From NCBI RefSeq assembly GCF_015644585.1, contig NZ_JADOBI010000014.1:62001-126000 (forward strand): DNA of 64,000 bases, given 5' to 3'. The translations under genes were made by a program, and so were the position numbers. Of this stretch, positions 48,345 to 59,863 are shown one piece after another (within the stretch, counting starts at the first letter, position 1; each line of letters begins with the position of its first letter). This stretch comes from Rahnella laticis. Its GTDB lineage: Bacteria; Pseudomonadota; Gammaproteobacteria; Enterobacterales; Enterobacteriaceae. Under the pieces are notes generated by a model. It worked only from the letters and a program-made list of their open reading frames with translations. It ran no database searches and was not told the origin of the DNA.

Positions 48345-49637
48345 ATGAGCAAAACACACTTGACCGAACAGAAGTTTTCCGACTTCGCCCTGCACCCGCT
48401 GGCAGTTGAAGCCCTTGAAAAGAAAGGGTTCCATTACTGTACGCCTATTCAGGCATTGGCATTGCCGATCACGCTCGCTGGGCGTGATGTTGCAGGTCAG
48501 GCGCAAACCGGTACCGGCAAGACGCTGGCTTTTCTGGCGTCTACTTTCCATTATCTGCTTTCTCACCCTGCTGCGGAAGGTCGTCAGACTAACCAGCCGC
48601 GTGCCTTGATCATGGCACCTACGCGTGAACTCGCGGTGCAGATCCACTCCGACGCCGAAGCATTATCTGAATCTACCGGGCTGAAATTAGGTCTGGCCTA
48701 TGGCGGCGACGGTTACGACAAACAGCTTAAAGTGCTGGAAAGCGGCGTGGACATCCTCATCGGAACCACTGGCCGTTTAATCGATTACACCAAACAGAAC
48801 CACATCGACCTGGGCGCGATTCAGGTGGTGGTGCTGGATGAAGCAGACCGCATGTTCGATCTGGGCTTCATCAAAGATATCCGCTGGATCTTCCGCCGGA
48901 TGCCACCTGCGACTCAACGCCTCAACATGCTGTTCTCAGCAACCCTTTCCTATCGTGTGAAAGAACTGGCGTTCGAAAACATGAATAATGCCGAGTCGAT
49001 TGAGATCGAACCGGAGCAAAAAACGGGGCACCGCATTAAAGAAGAACTCTTCTACCCTTCGAATGAAGAGAAAATGCGCCTGTTACAGACGCTGATTGAA
49101 GAAGAATGGCCAGACCGTTGCATCATTTTTGCTAACACTAAACACCGCTGTGAAGACGTTTGGGGCCATCTGGCAGCCGACGGCCATCGCGTAGGTTTGC
49201 TGACCGGCGATGTCCCGCAGAAAAAACGCCTTCGCGTTCTCGAGGACTTCACCCAAGGCACGCTGGACATTCTGGTTGCGACTGACGTTGCTGCCCGTGG
49301 TTTGCACATTCCTGCCGTTACGCACGTCTTTAACTATGACCTGCCTGACGACTGTGAAGACTACGTTCACCGTATTGGTCGTACCGGCCGTGCGGGTCTG
49401 AGCGGTCATTCCATCAGCCTGGCTTGTGAAGAGTACGCGCTGAACCTGACGGCAATCGAAACCTACACCGGTCACAGCATTCCTGTCAGCAAATACAGCA
49501 GCGAAGCGCTGTTAACTGATTTACCTGCGCCGAAACGTCTGGCTCGCTCTCGTACCGGTAACGGTCCGCGTCGTAACAGCAATTCGTCTTCACGTCGCAG
49601 CAGCGCACCACGTAGCAACCGTAAACGTCCGGGCTGA
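48345..49637 (+). CDS. rhlB: DEAD-box RNA helicase RhlB
   Basis: 430 residues (E. coli 421). Q motif [11 protein letters not shown], motif I AQTGTGKT (53-60), DEAD near 163-166, SAT, and [10 protein letters not shown]. The C-terminal 35 residues are Ser/Arg/Asn-rich and bind RNA. RhlB is the RNase E-associated helicase of the degradosome. The gppA start lies 7 bases after its stop, as in E. coli. Confidence 0.97.
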   Translation: MSKTHLTEQKFSDFALHPLAVEALEKKGFHYCTPIQALALPITLAGRDVAGQAQTGTGKTLAFLASTFHYLLSHPAAEGRQTNQPRALIMAPTRELAVQIHSDAEALSESTGLKLGLAYGGDGYDKQLKVLESGVDILIGTTGRLIDYTKQNHIDLGAIQVVVLDEADRMFDLGFIKDIRWIFRRMPPATQRLNMLFSATLSYRVKELAFENMNNAESIEIEPEQKTGHRIKEELFYPSNEEKMRLLQTLIEEEWPDRCIIFANTKHRCEDVWGHLAADGHRVGLLTGDVPQKKRLRVLEDFTQGTLDILVATDVAARGLHIPAVTHVFNYDLPDDCEDYVHRIGRTGRAGLSGHSISLACEEYALNLTAIETYTGHSIPVSKYSSEALLTDLPAPKRLARSRTGNGPRRNSNSSSRRSSAPRSNRKRPG

Positions 49638-49643
49638 TAACCT

Positions 49644-51137
49644 ATGCTAAGCTCCACCTCACTCTATGCAGCAATTGATTTGGGCTCTAACAGCTTTCAC
49701 ATGCTGGTTGTTCGTGAGGTGGCAGGCAGTATCCAGACCCTCGCCAGAATTAAGCGCAAAGTACGTCTGGCTGCCGGTCTGGATAAGCAAAACCTGCTTT
49801 CTCAGGAAGCCATGCAACGTGGCTGGCAATGCCTGAAGCTGTTTTCCGAAAGATTGCAGGATATTCCCCGCGAACAAATCCGCGTCGTTGCCACCGCAAC
49901 GCTGCGGCTTGCCAGCAATGCCGACGAATTTTTGGGTAAAGCTCAGGAAATCCTTGGTTGCCCGATTCAGGTCATTGCCGGTGAAGAAGAAGCTCGTCTG
50001 ATTTATCACGGCGTTGCCCATACCACGGGTGGCCCGGATAAACGTCTGGTCGTCGATATTGGCGGCGGCAGTACAGAGCTGGTCACCGGTATCGGCGCAC
50101 AGGCCACCACACTGTTCAGCCTTTCGATGGGTTGTGTGACCTGGCTGGAGCGCTATTTTACCGACCGCAATCTGGCAAAAGAAAACTTCGATCAGGCCGA
50201 ACAGGCTGCGATCGACATGATCCTTCCGGTAGCGCCTCAGCTGATCGCCAATGGCTGGCAGATTTGCGTCGGTGCTTCCGGCACCGTTCAGGCACTGCAG
50301 GAAATCATGGTCGCTCAGGGTATGGATGAGCGCATTACGTTGCCGAAACTTCAGCAGCTCAAACAGCGTGCGATTCAGTGCGGGAAACTGGAAGAGCTGG
50401 AAATTGAAGGCCTGACGCTTGAACGTGCGCTGGTTTTCCCAAGCGGTCTTTCGATTCTCATCGCCATTTTCAAAACCCTGAATATCGAAACCATGACGCT
50501 GGCCGGTGGCGCACTGCGTGAAGGTCTGGTTTACGGCATGCTGCATCTGCCGATTGAACAGGATATTCGCCAGCGCACATTGCGAAATCTGCAACGCCGC
50601 TATCTGCTTGATAATGAACAGGCACAGCGCGTAGCACAGCTTGCAGAGAACTTTTCGTTGCAGGTGGCGCAGGAATGGAAGCTCGATGCACGCGCACGCG
50701 AGTTGCTGAACAGCGCCTGTCTGATCCACGAAATCGGGCTGAGCGTTGATTTCAAAAAAGCGCCTCAGCACGCAGCTTATCTGATCAGTCATTTAGACTT
50801 ACCGGGCTTTACGCCGGCGCAGAAAAAACTGCTGGCGACGCTGTTGCAAAATCAGAACGGGACGCTCGATTTACCGTTGCTCAATGAGCAAAACGCCGTG
50901 CCGCCGCGTCAGGCACAACGTCTTTGTCGCATTCTCCGGCTTGCGATTATCTTTGCCAGCCGCCGCCGTGACGACACGTTGCCCGCCGTGCGTTTACGGG
51001 CAAATGACGATGAACTGAATGTGATTGTGCCACAGGGCTGGCTGGCCCAGCATCCGCTGAGGGCAGAAGAGCTGGAACAGGAAAGCCACTGGCAAAGTTA
51101 TGTCCATTGGCCGCTGTTCGTCGAAGAACAGCTCTGA
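49644..51137 (+). CDS. gppA: Guanosine-5'-triphosphate,3'-diphosphate pyrophosphatase GppA
   Basis: 497 residues (E. coli 494). Ppx/GppA family: [13 protein letters not shown] phosphate loop at the N-terminus and [12 protein letters not shown] near residue 135; the C-terminal HD-like helical domain includes [11 protein letters not shown]. It converts pppGpp to ppGpp. It follows rhlB closely, and a terminator separates it from convergent rep. Confidence 0.96.
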   Translation: MLSSTSLYAAIDLGSNSFHMLVVREVAGSIQTLARIKRKVRLAAGLDKQNLLSQEAMQRGWQCLKLFSERLQDIPREQIRVVATATLRLASNADEFLGKAQEILGCPIQVIAGEEEARLIYHGVAHTTGGPDKRLVVDIGGGSTELVTGIGAQATTLFSLSMGCVTWLERYFTDRNLAKENFDQAEQAAIDMILPVAPQLIANGWQICVGASGTVQALQEIMVAQGMDERITLPKLQQLKQRAIQCGKLEELEIEGLTLERALVFPSGLSILIAIFKTLNIETMTLAGGALREGLVYGMLHLPIEQDIRQRTLRNLQRRYLLDNEQAQRVAQLAENFSLQVAQEWKLDARARELLNSACLIHEIGLSVDFKKAPQHAAYLISHLDLPGFTPAQKKLLATLLQNQNGTLDLPLLNEQNAVPPRQAQRLCRILRLAIIFASRRRDDTLPAVRLRANDDELNVIVPQGWLAQHPLRAEELEQESHWQSYVHWPLFVEEQL

Positions 51138-51168
51138 TTTTTTCGTTAAAACGCGTACCGAGTAATGA

Positions 51169-51196
51169 GGCAGGGCTTATCCCCTGCCTTTTCTTT
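51169..51196 (+). terminator. Terminator between convergent gppA and rep
   Basis: GGCAGGG (51169-51175), 6-base loop, CCCTGCC (51182-51188), then TTTTCTTT. Confidence 0.85.
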
Positions 51197-51201
51197 GCCT
51201 G

Positions 51202-53226
51202 TCAGCTTCCGCCTTTGGCTTTCGCCAGCTGCTCACGGATTTTCTCCAGATGGCTTTGCCCTTTCACCATACGCTCCTGCGCACTGACCACTTTACGCTC
51301 ACTTTCCCAGGCTAAATCATCCTGCGGCAGTTCCATCAGGAAGCGGCTGGGTTCAGGACGAATTAATTCCCCGTACTGGCGACGTTCGCGACAAAGCGTA
51401 AAAGTCAGCTCTTTTTGGGCGCGGGTGATGCCCACATACGCCAGACGCCGTTCTTCATCGACATTGTCTTCATCGATACTGCTCTGATGCGGCAATAATC
51501 CTTCCTCCATACCGACCAGAAATACATAGGGGAATTCCAGACCTTTCGAGGCGTGCAGCGTCATCAGCTGAACCTGATCCAGCTCTTCGTCACTTTCACC
51601 GCGCTCCATCATGTCTCGCAGCGTAAAGCGCGTGACCACCTGCGTGAGCGTCATCGGCTCATCCAGATCGGTGCCCTCAAGCATTTCGGTCATCCAGCTG
51701 AAAAGCTGATTGACGTTTTTCATGCGCATTTCCGCCGCCTTCGGGCTCGGCGAAGTTTCAAACAACCAGCTTTCGTAATCAATGCCGTGGATCAGATCCC
51801 GTACCGCCGCGACCGGTTCGCGTTCGGCCAGCTCAGAAATCGTGCCCATCCAGTGCGTAAACCGTTGCAATGATTCCAGGCCGCGCCCGGTCAGATACTG
51901 GCTAAGCCCCATATCAAAACTGGCTTTAAACAAACCTTTGTTGCGCTGATTTGCCCACTCGCCGAGCTTTTGCAGCGTCGCGGCACCGATTTCACGACGC
52001 GGCGTATTCACGATACGCAGAAATGCGCTGTCGTCGTCAGGGTTAGTCAGGACGCGCAGATAGGCCAGTAAATCTTTAATTTCAGGCCGCGAGAAGAACG
52101 ACGTGCCGCCGGAAATGCGGTACGGAATGCGGTTCTGCATCAGCATTTTTTCAAACAGGCGTGACTGGTGGTTACCGCGATACAAAATCGCGTAATCGCC
52201 ATAGCCGGTCTTGTTGATAAAGTGATGCGCAATCAGCTCGCCGACCACGCGCTCGGCTTCGTGATCTTCATTGTTGGCGGTCACTACTTTCAGCGTTTCG
52301 CCGTAACCCAGCTCCGAGAAAAGCCGCTTCTCGAACACATGCGGGTTGTTGGCTATCAGGATGTTGGCCGCTTTCAGAATGCGCTGCGAGGAACGGTAGT
52401 TCTGTTCAAGCTTAACGACCTGCAACTGCGGGAAATCTTCTTTGAGCAGCACCAGGTTTTGCGGCCGGGCACCACGCCAGGAGTAAATAGACTGATCGTC
52501 GTCGCCAACTACGGTAAAACGTGCGCGGTTGCCAACCAGCAGTTTCACCATCATGTACTGACTGGTATTGGTGTCCTGATATTCATCGACCAGCAGGTAG
52601 CGCAGTTTATTCTGCCAACGCTCGCGCACCTCTTCATTCTTCTGCAACAGCAGCGTCGGCAGCAGGATCAGGTCATCGAAATCGAGGATATTACAGGCAC
52701 GCATATGGTCATGATAAAGCCCGTAGCAGTGCGCGAAGATCTGATCGCGCTCCGATCGCGCAAGGCCCGCCGCATGGGACGGATCAACCAGATCGTTCTT
52801 CCAGTTTGAGATCGTCGAGATCAGCTGTTGCAACAGCGTTTTGTCGTTTTCCAGCCACTTCTCGCTCAGCTCTTTGAGCAGCGCCAGCTGGTCCTGATCG
52901 TCGAACAGGGAGAAATTGGATTTCATGCCCAAAGCGGCAAATTCGCGTTTGATGATTTCCAGCCCCAGCGTATGGAAAGTCGCGATCAGCAAGCCGCGTG
53001 ATTCTTTACGCCCAAGGGTTTGCGCCACACGCTCTTTCATCTCGCGCGCCGCTTTATTGGTGAAGGTTACAGCCGCAATGTGACGGGCCTGATAGCCGCA
53101 CTCACGGATCAGGTGTGCGATTTTATTGGTAATCACCCTGGTTTTGCCGGAGCCAGCCCCCGCCAGAACCAGGCAGGGTCCGGTGACGAATTCGACGGCA
53201 TGTTGTTGGCTGGGGTTTAATCGCAT
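51202..53226 (-). CDS. rep: ATP-dependent DNA helicase Rep
   Basis: 674 residues from MRLNPSQQ (E. coli 673); the frame is open a further 117 bases upstream, without conservation. Superfamily 1[44 protein letters not shown] 3'-5' accessory replicative helicase that clears proteins ahead of the fork. It is related to UvrD (19432-21597); the C-terminal tail that binds DnaB is present. Divergent from ppiC. Confidence 0.98.
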   Translation of the reverse strand: MRLNPSQQHAVEFVTGPCLVLAGAGSGKTRVITNKIAHLIRECGYQARHIAAVTFTNKAAREMKERVAQTLGRKESRGLLIATFHTLGLEIIKREFAALGMKSNFSLFDDQDQLALLKELSEKWLENDKTLLQQLISTISNWKNDLVDPSHAAGLARSERDQIFAHCYGLYHDHMRACNILDFDDLILLPTLLLQKNEEVRERWQNKLRYLLVDEYQDTNTSQYMMVKLLVGNRARFTVVGDDDQSIYSWRGARPQNLVLLKEDFPQLQVVKLEQNYRSSQRILKAANILIANNPHVFEKRLFSELGYGETLKVVTANNEDHEAERVVGELIAHHFINKTGYGDYAILYRGNHQSRLFEKMLMQNRIPYRISGGTSFFSRPEIKDLLAYLRVLTNPDDDSAFLRIVNTPRREIGAATLQKLGEWANQRNKGLFKASFDMGLSQYLTGRGLESLQRFTHWMGTISELAEREPVAAVRDLIHGIDYESWLFETSPSPKAAEMRMKNVNQLFSWMTEMLEGTDLDEPMTLTQVVTRFTLRDMMERGESDEELDQVQLMTLHASKGLEFPYVFLVGMEEGLLPHQSSIDEDNVDEERRLAYVGITRAQKELTFTLCRERRQYGELIRPEPSRFLMELPQDDLAWESERKVVSAQERMVKGQSHLEKIREQLAKAKGGS

Positions 53227-53403
53227 GGCGTATTTTTGCTCACCTGATGGACAAGGACGGCGATTGTAGCAGAAACGTCGCCTGAGATTGACAGCCTTTA
53301 CGGTGCAATTTGTGATGTCTGGAATGCAGGGCAGAGTCCACATACGGCGTTGCAGATGTTACATTACGCCCCTGGAAACACTCTCGCATAAAAGGTCTCA
53401 ATC

Positions 53404-53685
53404 ATGGCAAAAACTGCTGCAGCAATGCATATCCTTGTTAAGGAAGAAGCACAGGCGCTCGATCTTCTGGAACAGCTGAAGAACGGTGGCGATTTCGAAA
53501 AACTGGCTAAAAAACACTCTACCTGCCCGTCAGGCAAAAAAGGCGGCCATTTAGGTGAATTTAAGCAAGGCGCAATGGTGCCAGCTTTCGATAAAGTGGT
53601 TTTCTCTGCGCCGCTGATCGAACCACAAGGCCCGCTGCACACCCAGTTTGGCTACCACATCATTAAGATCCTGTACCGCAACTGA
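53404..53685 (+). CDS. ppiC: Parvulin-type peptidyl-prolyl isomerase C
   Basis: 93 residues, as in E. coli: one parvulin domain with no signal peptide. The start [15 protein letters not shown], central GGHLGEF and [13 protein letters not shown] are the PpiC signatures. Cytosolic prolyl isomerase. It lies between rep and ilvC and is followed by a bidirectional terminator. Confidence 0.97.
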   Translation: MAKTAAAMHILVKEEAQALDLLEQLKNGGDFEKLAKKHSTCPSGKKGGHLGEFKQGAMVPAFDKVVFSAPLIEPQGPLHTQFGYHIIKILYRN

Positions 53686-53710
53686 GTTACCGTTCCGGCG
53701 CAGTAAAAAG

Positions 53711-53744
53711 AAAGGGCACCGCATTTTCATGCAGTGCCCTTTTT
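53711..53744. terminator. Bidirectional terminator between ppiC and ilvC
   Basis: AAGGGCAC-c-GCAT, loop tttc, ATGC-a-GTGCCCTT with one mismatch, flanked by A-rich and T-rich runs. It serves the convergent genes ppiC and ilvC. Confidence 0.9.
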
Positions 53745-53787
53745 ATTTATCTTCCGAAAACCCTGAAGAATTCGAGTACGAAGGGGA

Positions 53788-55263
53788 TCAGCTCGCTACT
53801 GCGATGCGTTTCATATCAGTCATATAACCACGTAAAGTGCGGCCGATTGACTCGATTGGGTGGTTGCGGATAGCTTCGTTAACGTCACGCAGCTGCGCGT
53901 TATCAACCTGAGTTTCTGCAACCGATTTACCCAAATCACCCGCCTGCAGGGTGGTCATGAATTCTTTCAGCAACGGTACTGCTGCGTTAGCAAACAGGTA
54001 GTTACCGTATTCTGCGGTATCAGAGATAACCACGTTCATTTCGTACAGACGCTTACGCGCAACGGTGTTGGCGATCAGCGGCAGTTCGTGCAGTGATTCG
54101 TAGTAAGCGGATTCTTCGATGATGCCGGAAGCCACCATGGTTTCGAAGGCCAGCTCAACCCCCGCTTTCACCATCGCGATCATCACAACGCCGTGGTCGA
54201 AGTATTCCTGCTCAGAAATTTTACCGTCGAACTGTGGTGCGTTTTCGAACGCAGTTGCGCCCGTTTCTTCACGCCAGGTCAGCAGGTTTTTGTCGTCGTT
54301 CGCCCAGTCAGCCATCATGCCGCTGGAGAATTCGCCGGAGATGATGTCGTCCATGTGTTTCTGGAACAGCGGCGCCATGATCTCTTTCAGTTGTTCAGAC
54401 AGTGCGTAAGCACGCAGTTTCGCCGGGTTGGACAGACGATCCATCATCAGCGTGATACCGCCTTGTTTCAGTGCTTCGGTGATAGTTTCCCAGCCGAATT
54501 GCAGCAGTTTTTCTGCGTACGCTTCGTCTACGCCGTCAGCAACCAGTTTGTCGAAGCACAGCAGGGAACCGGCCTGCAACATACCGCACAGGATAGTCTG
54601 CTCACCCATCAGGTCAGATTTTACTTCTGCAACGAAAGAAGATTGCAGAACACCGGCACGGTGGCCGCCTGTTGCAGCTGCCCAGGCTTTAGCAATCGCC
54701 ATGCCTTCGCCTTTCGGGTCGTTTTCCGGGTGAACGGCGATCAGCGTCGGAACGCCGAAACCACGTTTGTATTCTTCGCGAACTTCAGTACCCGGACATT
54801 TTGGAGCAACCATCACGACGGTGATGTCTTTACGGATTTGCTCGCCCACTTCTACGATGTTGAAGCCGTGGGAGTAACCCAGCGTTGCGCCATCTTTCAT
54901 CAAAGGCTGAACCGCTTTAACCACAGCACTGTGCTGTTTGTCTGGCGTCAGGTTAACGACCAGGTCAGCCTGTGGGATCAGTTCTTCGTAGGTGCCGACT
55001 TTGAAGCCGTTTTCGGTCGCTTTACGCCATGAAGCACGCTTCTCAGCAATCGCTTCTGCACGCAGGGTGTAGGAAACATCCAGACCGGAATCACGCATGT
55101 TCAGACCCTGGTTCAGGCCCTGTGCGCCACAGCCTACAATCACCACTTTTTTACCTTTGAGGTAGCTGGCTTCGTCCGCGAATTCATCGCGACCCATGAA
55201 GCGGCATTTGCCCAGTTGTGCCAGCTGCTGACGCAGGTTCAGTGTGTTGAAATAGTTAGCCAT
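53788..55263 (-). CDS. ilvC: Ketol-acid reductoisomerase (class II)
   Basis: 491 residues, as in E. coli: the long class II form with a duplicated C-terminal knot domain. NADPH-binding VVIGAQG-like [17 protein letters not shown] at residues 45-61; Mg ligands in the [15 protein letters not shown] segment. It makes dihydroxyisovalerate and dihydroxymethylvalerate. Divergent from its activator gene ilvY. Confidence 0.98.
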   Translation of the reverse strand: MANYFNTLNLRQQLAQLGKCRFMGRDEFADEASYLKGKKVVIVGCGAQGLNQGLNMRDSGLDVSYTLRAEAIAEKRASWRKATENGFKVGTYEELIPQADLVVNLTPDKQHSAVVKAVQPLMKDGATLGYSHGFNIVEVGEQIRKDITVVMVAPKCPGTEVREEYKRGFGVPTLIAVHPENDPKGEGMAIAKAWAAATGGHRAGVLQSSFVAEVKSDLMGEQTILCGMLQAGSLLCFDKLVADGVDEAYAEKLLQFGWETITEALKQGGITLMMDRLSNPAKLRAYALSEQLKEIMAPLFQKHMDDIISGEFSSGMMADWANDDKNLLTWREETGATAFENAPQFDGKISEQEYFDHGVVMIAMVKAGVELAFETMVASGIIEESAYYESLHELPLIANTVARKRLYEMNVVISDTAEYGNYLFANAAVPLLKEFMTTLQAGDLGKSVAETQVDNAQLRDVNEAIRNHPIESIGRTLRGYMTDMKRIAVAS

Positions 55264-55388
55264 GTCTTGCTCCGTTCTATCGAGGTAAGTGCTGTTATTT
55301 TTTGTTTCACCGGTAAGCCGGTGAACGCCGTGAATTCACTATATGTCATGCGACACATTGCTTAAATTGATATATTACGAAGATGACG

Positions 55389-55403
55389 TTGCAAAAAATG
55401 CAA
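55389..55403. promoter_or_regulatory. Probable IlvY operator in the ilvY-ilvC gap
   Basis: A 15-bp palindrome, TTGCA-aaaaa-TGCAA, in the 186-bp divergent intergenic region. A T-N11-A type dyad here fits a LysR regulator. In E. coli, IlvY binds tandem sites between these genes and activates ilvC when acetolactate or acetohydroxybutyrate is bound. A second site was not identified with certainty. Confidence 0.6.
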
Positions 55404-55449
55404 TATACTTCGTTTGACCTTTGCGTAACTAAAAAGCCGGGACTTCTTT

Positions 55450-56331
55450 ATGGATTTGCGTGATCTGAAACTGTTCTTACATCTGGCGGAAAGCCGCCAT
55501 TTTGGCCGTTCGTCGAAGGCGATGCATGTCAGCCCATCAACGCTGTCGCGCCAGATCCAGCGGCTGGAAGAAGAACTCGGCCAGCCGTTATTTCAGCGTG
55601 ACAACCGCACCGTGCAACTGACCAGCGCGGGTGAACAGCTCAAAACTTTTGCCCAGCAAACGCTGCTGAGTTACCAGCAACTGCGCAGCGGGCTGGATCA
55701 GCATGGCCCGACGCTCAGTGGCGAGCTGCATTTATTCTGCTCGGTCACCGCTGCGTACAGCCACCTGCCCCCTATTCTTGACCGCTTCCGCGCGCAACAT
55801 CCGCTGGTCGAAATCAAACTGACCACCGGCGACGCCGCCGACGCGGTCGAAAAAGTTCAGTCCACCGAAGCGGACCTGGGGATTGCAGGCCGCCCGGAAA
55901 GCCTGCCGGGAAGCGTGGATTTCACGCAGATCGGCGAAATTCCGATGATCCTGATTTCCCCGTCTCTGCCGGGCGCGGTGCGAACACAAGTCAGCGTGCC
56001 GCATCCCGACTGGTCACAAATTCCGTTTATTCTTCCTGAGCACGGCCCGGCGCGAAAACGTATCGACATCTGGTTCAAACGAAACCGTCTGAACAATCCG
56101 CTGATTTACGCCACGGTGTCCGGCCACGAAGCGATTGTGTCAATGGTCGCGCTCGGTTGCGGCATCGCGCTCATTCCGTCGGTCGTTGTCGATAACAGCC
56201 CGGAACCAGTGCGCAACCGTATTTCCGTTCTGGATAACGTCACGCTCGGCGCGCCGCTGGAACTGGGCGTCTGCGTGCAGAAAAAACGCCTGAACGAACC
56301 GCTGATCGAGGCGTTCTGGCAATTGTTATAA
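55450..56331 (+). CDS. ilvY: LysR-type regulator IlvY
   Basis: 293 residues (E. coli 297). N-terminal winged HTH (MDLRDLKLFLHLAESRHFGRSSKAMH, 1-60), then the periplasmic-binding-like inducer domain. It activates ilvC and represses itself. Divergent from ilvC and convergent with ilvA across a shared terminator. Confidence 0.96.
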   Translation: MDLRDLKLFLHLAESRHFGRSSKAMHVSPSTLSRQIQRLEEELGQPLFQRDNRTVQLTSAGEQLKTFAQQTLLSYQQLRSGLDQHGPTLSGELHLFCSVTAAYSHLPPILDRFRAQHPLVEIKLTTGDAADAVEKVQSTEADLGIAGRPESLPGSVDFTQIGEIPMILISPSLPGAVRTQVSVPHPDWSQIPFILPEHGPARKRIDIWFKRNRLNNPLIYATVSGHEAIVSMVALGCGIALIPSVVVDNSPEPVRNRISVLDNVTLGAPLELGVCVQKKRLNEPLIEAFWQLL

Positions 56332-56363
56332 CCTGCGTTCGCGACAAAATAATGGCAAAGAAA

Positions 56364-56388
56364 AAGGGCCCGTTCGGGCCCTTCGGTT
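56364..56388. terminator. Bidirectional terminator between ilvY and ilvA
   Basis: AAGGGCCC (56364-56371), loop gttc, GGGCCCTT (56376-56383), preceded by an A run; the plus-strand T run is offset (cggttttt). Confidence 0.85.
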
Positions 56389-56389
56389 T

Positions 56390-57934
56390 TTAGCCCGCCA
56401 GGAAGAAGCGGAACGCAGGATTATCACTTTCGTTATGACAGTCATAGCCCAGCGCCGTCAGGTTCTTCTCGAACTCCGGCTCTTCTTCGTTCAGCTCAAA
56501 CGCGGCCAGTACACGACCAAAATCGGTGCCGTGACTGCGATAATGGAACAGTGAAATATTCCAGTGCGTGCCCAGCGTATGCAGAAATTTCAGCAACGCG
56601 CCCGGTGATTCCGGGAACTCGAAGCTGTAAAGCCGCTCGCGTAAAGGCTTGGTTGGACGCCCGCCCACCATATAACGCACATGCAGTTTCGCCATTTCAT
56701 CATCAGATAAATCGACCACCTGATAACCGTCGTGATTCAGCTCGGCGATGATTTCCTGCCGTTCTGCGTGGCCTCGTGTCAGACGTACACCCACGAAAAT
56801 GCAGGCGTTGTCAGCGTCGGCGTAACGGTAGTTAAACTCCGTGACTGAACGGCCACCGAGCAACTGGCAGAATTTCAGGAAGCTGCCTTTGCGTTCCGGA
56901 ATGGTCACCGCCAGCAGCGCTTCGCGTTGTTCACCCAGCTCGCAGCGCTCAGACACATAGCGCAGGCCGTGGAAGTTCACGTTCGCGCCGGAAAGAATAT
57001 GCGCCAGACGCTCGCCCTGAATGTTGTGCTGCTGCACGTATTTCTTCATGCCTGCCAGCGCCAGCGCCCCGGAAGGCTCGGCGATAGCGCGGACATCTTC
57101 GAACAAATCTTTTACCGCCGCGCAGATGGAATCGCTGTCGACGGTGATCACGTCATCAAGATATTCACGGCACAGACGGAAGGTTTCGTTACCGATACGC
57201 TTCACGGCCACGCCTTCAGCGAACAGCCCGACACGCGCCAGATCAACCGGTTCACCGGCATCCAGCGCCGCCCGCAGGCAGGCTGAATCTTCGGCTTCTA
57301 CGCCAATCACTTTGATTTGCGGCATCAGCTGTTTGATTAACACCGCGACGCCAGCGGCCAGGCCGCCACCGCCGACCGGTACGAATACGCGATCAAGATG
57401 CGCATCCTGTTGCAGCAATTCCATCGCCAGCGTGCCTTGTCCGGCGATCACCGCCGGATGATCAAACGGCGGCACAAAGGTCATGCCCTGCTTTTGCGAA
57501 AGCTCGATAGCTTTGCCTTTGGCTTCGTCGAAATTCGCGCCAAACAGCAGGACTTCGCCGCCGAAATTACGCACCGCATCAACTTTGATATCCGCCGTAG
57601 CAACCGGCATAACAATCAGAGATTTAATGCCTTTTTTGGTCGCCGACAACGCGACGCCCTGCGCGTGATTTCCGGCAGAAGCCGTGATCACGCCGCGTGC
57701 CGCCTGTTCTTCCGTCAGGCTGGCAATCATGGAATATGCGCCGCGCAGTTTAAAACTGTGAACAGCCTGGCGGTCTTCCCTCTTCACCAGAACGGTGTTG
57801 CCTAACCGGGAAGAGATCTTTTCCATGACCTGCAAAGGCGTAACCTGTGCGACTTCATAAACCGGCGCACGCAGCACGGCACGCAGATATTCTGCGCCGC
57901 ACGGCTGGTCGGGTAGAGGTTGTGATACCGCCAT
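56390..57934 (-). CDS. ilvA: Threonine deaminase (biosynthetic), IlvA
   Basis: 514 residues, as in E. coli. PLP lysine in REDRQAVHSFKLRGAYSM, Gly-rich phosphate loop VPVGGGGLAAGVA, then two C-terminal ACT-like regulatory domains (about 325-514) for isoleucine inhibition and valine activation. It turns threonine into 2-oxobutanoate. Last gene of ilvLGMEDA, 5 bases after ilvD. Confidence 0.98.
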   Translation of the reverse strand: MAVSQPLPDQPCGAEYLRAVLRAPVYEVAQVTPLQVMEKISSRLGNTVLVKREDRQAVHSFKLRGAYSMIASLTEEQAARGVITASAGNHAQGVALSATKKGIKSLIVMPVATADIKVDAVRNFGGEVLLFGANFDEAKGKAIELSQKQGMTFVPPFDHPAVIAGQGTLAMELLQQDAHLDRVFVPVGGGGLAAGVAVLIKQLMPQIKVIGVEAEDSACLRAALDAGEPVDLARVGLFAEGVAVKRIGNETFRLCREYLDDVITVDSDSICAAVKDLFEDVRAIAEPSGALALAGMKKYVQQHNIQGERLAHILSGANVNFHGLRYVSERCELGEQREALLAVTIPERKGSFLKFCQLLGGRSVTEFNYRYADADNACIFVGVRLTRGHAERQEIIAELNHDGYQVVDLSDDEMAKLHVRYMVGGRPTKPLRERLYSFEFPESPGALLKFLHTLGTHWNISLFHYRSHGTDFGRVLAAFELNEEEPEFEKNLTALGYDCHNESDNPAFRFFLAG

Positions 57935-57939
57935 GGCCC

Positions 57940-59790
57940 TTAGCCTCCCAGCTTAGACTTGTCGCGGACAGCGCCTTTGTCAGCACTGGTCGCCAGCATT
58001 GCGTAAGCCCGCAGCGCATAAGACACCACACGTTCACGGTTTTTCGGCGTCCAGGCTTTGTCGCCGCGCGCCAGTTCGGCTTCATGACGGGCTGCCAGTT
58101 CGGCCGCAGGAACGTCGAGCACCATGCTGCGGTTAGGAATATCGATGTCGATCATGTCGCCATCTTCCACCAGCGCAATCAAACCGCCGCTGCCCGCTTC
58201 CGGAGAAACGTGGCCGATAGACAGACCTGAAGTCCCGCCGGAGAAACGACCGTCGGTGATCAGCGCACACTCTTTGCCCAACCCCATGGATTTCAGGTAA
58301 GTGGTCGGATACAGCATTTCCTGCATGCCCGGCCCGCCTTTTGGCCCTTCGTAGCGGATCACCACGACATCACCGGAAACCACTTTGCCACCGAGGATCG
58401 CAGCGACTGCGTCATCCTGGCTTTCGTACACTTTAGCCGGGCCACGGAACACCAAATTGGATTTATCCACGCCCGCAGTTTTAACGATGCTGCCCGCTTC
58501 CGCGATGTTGCCGTAAAGCACGGCCAGGCCGCCGTCTTTGCTGAAGGCGTTCTCCAGTGAACGGATACAACCGTCGGCGCGGTCATCATCGAGCGTATCC
58601 CAGCGGCAGTCCTGTGAGAAAGCCTGCGTGGTACGGATACCCGCCGGGCCTGCGCGGAACATTTTTTTCACGGCTTCATCCTGAGTCAGCATGATGTCGT
58701 ATTTATCCAGCGTCTGGCTCAGGTTCAGGTTCAGGATGTTTTTCACATCGCGGTTCAGCAGGTTCGCGCGGTCCAGTTCGCCCAGAATCGCCAGTACGCC
58801 ACCGGCGCGGTGAACGTCTTCCATATGATATTTCTGGGTGCTCGGCGCAACTTTACACAGATGCGGAACCTTGCGTGACAGACGGTCGATGTCGGTCATA
58901 TCGAAATCAATGCCGCCTTCCTGCGCGGCAGCGAGCAGGTGAAGAACGGTGTTCGTGGAACCGCCCATGGCGATATCCAGCGTCATGGCATTTTCGAATG
59001 CGGCTTTGCTGGCGATGCTGCGCGGCAATGCGCTTTCATCGTCCTGCTCGTAATAACGTTTGGTCAGTTCAACGATGCGACGACCGGCGTTCAGGAACAG
59101 GTCTTTACGATCAGCATGAGTTGCCAGTAATGAACCGTTGCCTGGCTGAGACAGGCCCAGCGCTTCGGTCAGACAGTTCATGGAGTTGGCGGTAAACATC
59201 CCGGAACAGGAACCGCACGTCGGGCAGGCAGAACGTTCGATTTGTTCGCTGTCGGCGTCGCTAACATTCGGGTTTGCGCCCTGAATCATCGCATCGACCA
59301 GATCGAGTTTGATGATTTTGTCGGACAGCTTGGTTTTACCGGCTTCCATCGGGCCGCCGGAAACGAAGATCACCGGAATGTTCAGGCGCAGGGACGCCAT
59401 TAACATCCCCGGGGTGATTTTGTCGCAGTTGGAAATACACACCATGGCGTCGGCGCAGTGCGCGTTCACCATGTATTCCACGGAGTCTGCAATCAGCTCG
59501 CGTGAAGGGAGTGAATACAGCATGCCACCATGCCCCATGGCGATCCCGTCATCCACGGCAATGGTGTTGAACTCTTTGGCAACGCCGCCGGAAGCTTCGA
59601 TTTGCTCGGCAACCAGTTTACCCAGATCACGTAAATGCACGTGGCCCGGAACGAACTGGGTAAAGGAGTTCACAACGGCAATAATTGGCTTACCGAAATC
59701 ATCGTCGGTCATGCCGGTGGCACGCCATAAAGCGCGGGCGCCAGCCATGTTGCGGCCATGAGTCGTGGTGTGGGAACGGTACTTAGGCAT
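57940..59790 (-). CDS. ilvD: Dihydroxy-acid dehydratase
   Basis: 616 residues, as in E. coli. Fe-S cluster cysteines in [10 protein letters not shown] and [22 protein letters not shown]-terminal [19 protein letters not shown]. It dehydrates the dihydroxy acids to the 2-oxo acids of valine and isoleucine. Fifth element of ilvLGMEDA; 73 bases separate it from ilvE. Confidence 0.98.
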   Translation of the reverse strand: MPKYRSHTTTHGRNMAGARALWRATGMTDDDFGKPIIAVVNSFTQFVPGHVHLRDLGKLVAEQIEASGGVAKEFNTIAVDDGIAMGHGGMLYSLPSRELIADSVEYMVNAHCADAMVCISNCDKITPGMLMASLRLNIPVIFVSGGPMEAGKTKLSDKIIKLDLVDAMIQGANPNVSDADSEQIERSACPTCGSCSGMFTANSMNCLTEALGLSQPGNGSLLATHADRKDLFLNAGRRIVELTKRYYEQDDESALPRSIASKAAFENAMTLDIAMGGSTNTVLHLLAAAQEGGIDFDMTDIDRLSRKVPHLCKVAPSTQKYHMEDVHRAGGVLAILGELDRANLLNRDVKNILNLNLSQTLDKYDIMLTQDEAVKKMFRAGPAGIRTTQAFSQDCRWDTLDDDRADGCIRSLENAFSKDGGLAVLYGNIAEAGSIVKTAGVDKSNLVFRGPAKVYESQDDAVAAILGGKVVSGDVVVIRYEGPKGGPGMQEMLYPTTYLKSMGLGKECALITDGRFSGGTSGLSIGHVSPEAGSGGLIALVEDGDMIDIDIPNRSMVLDVPAAELAARHEAELARGDKAWTPKNRERVVSYALRAYAMLATSADKGAVRDKSKLGG

Positions 59791-59863
59791 GCTCTATTCA
59801 CTCCAAATCATTTCTGTTTAGCAGGCGACGATGACATCGCCTGCATATTTCTTGTTCTTTAGA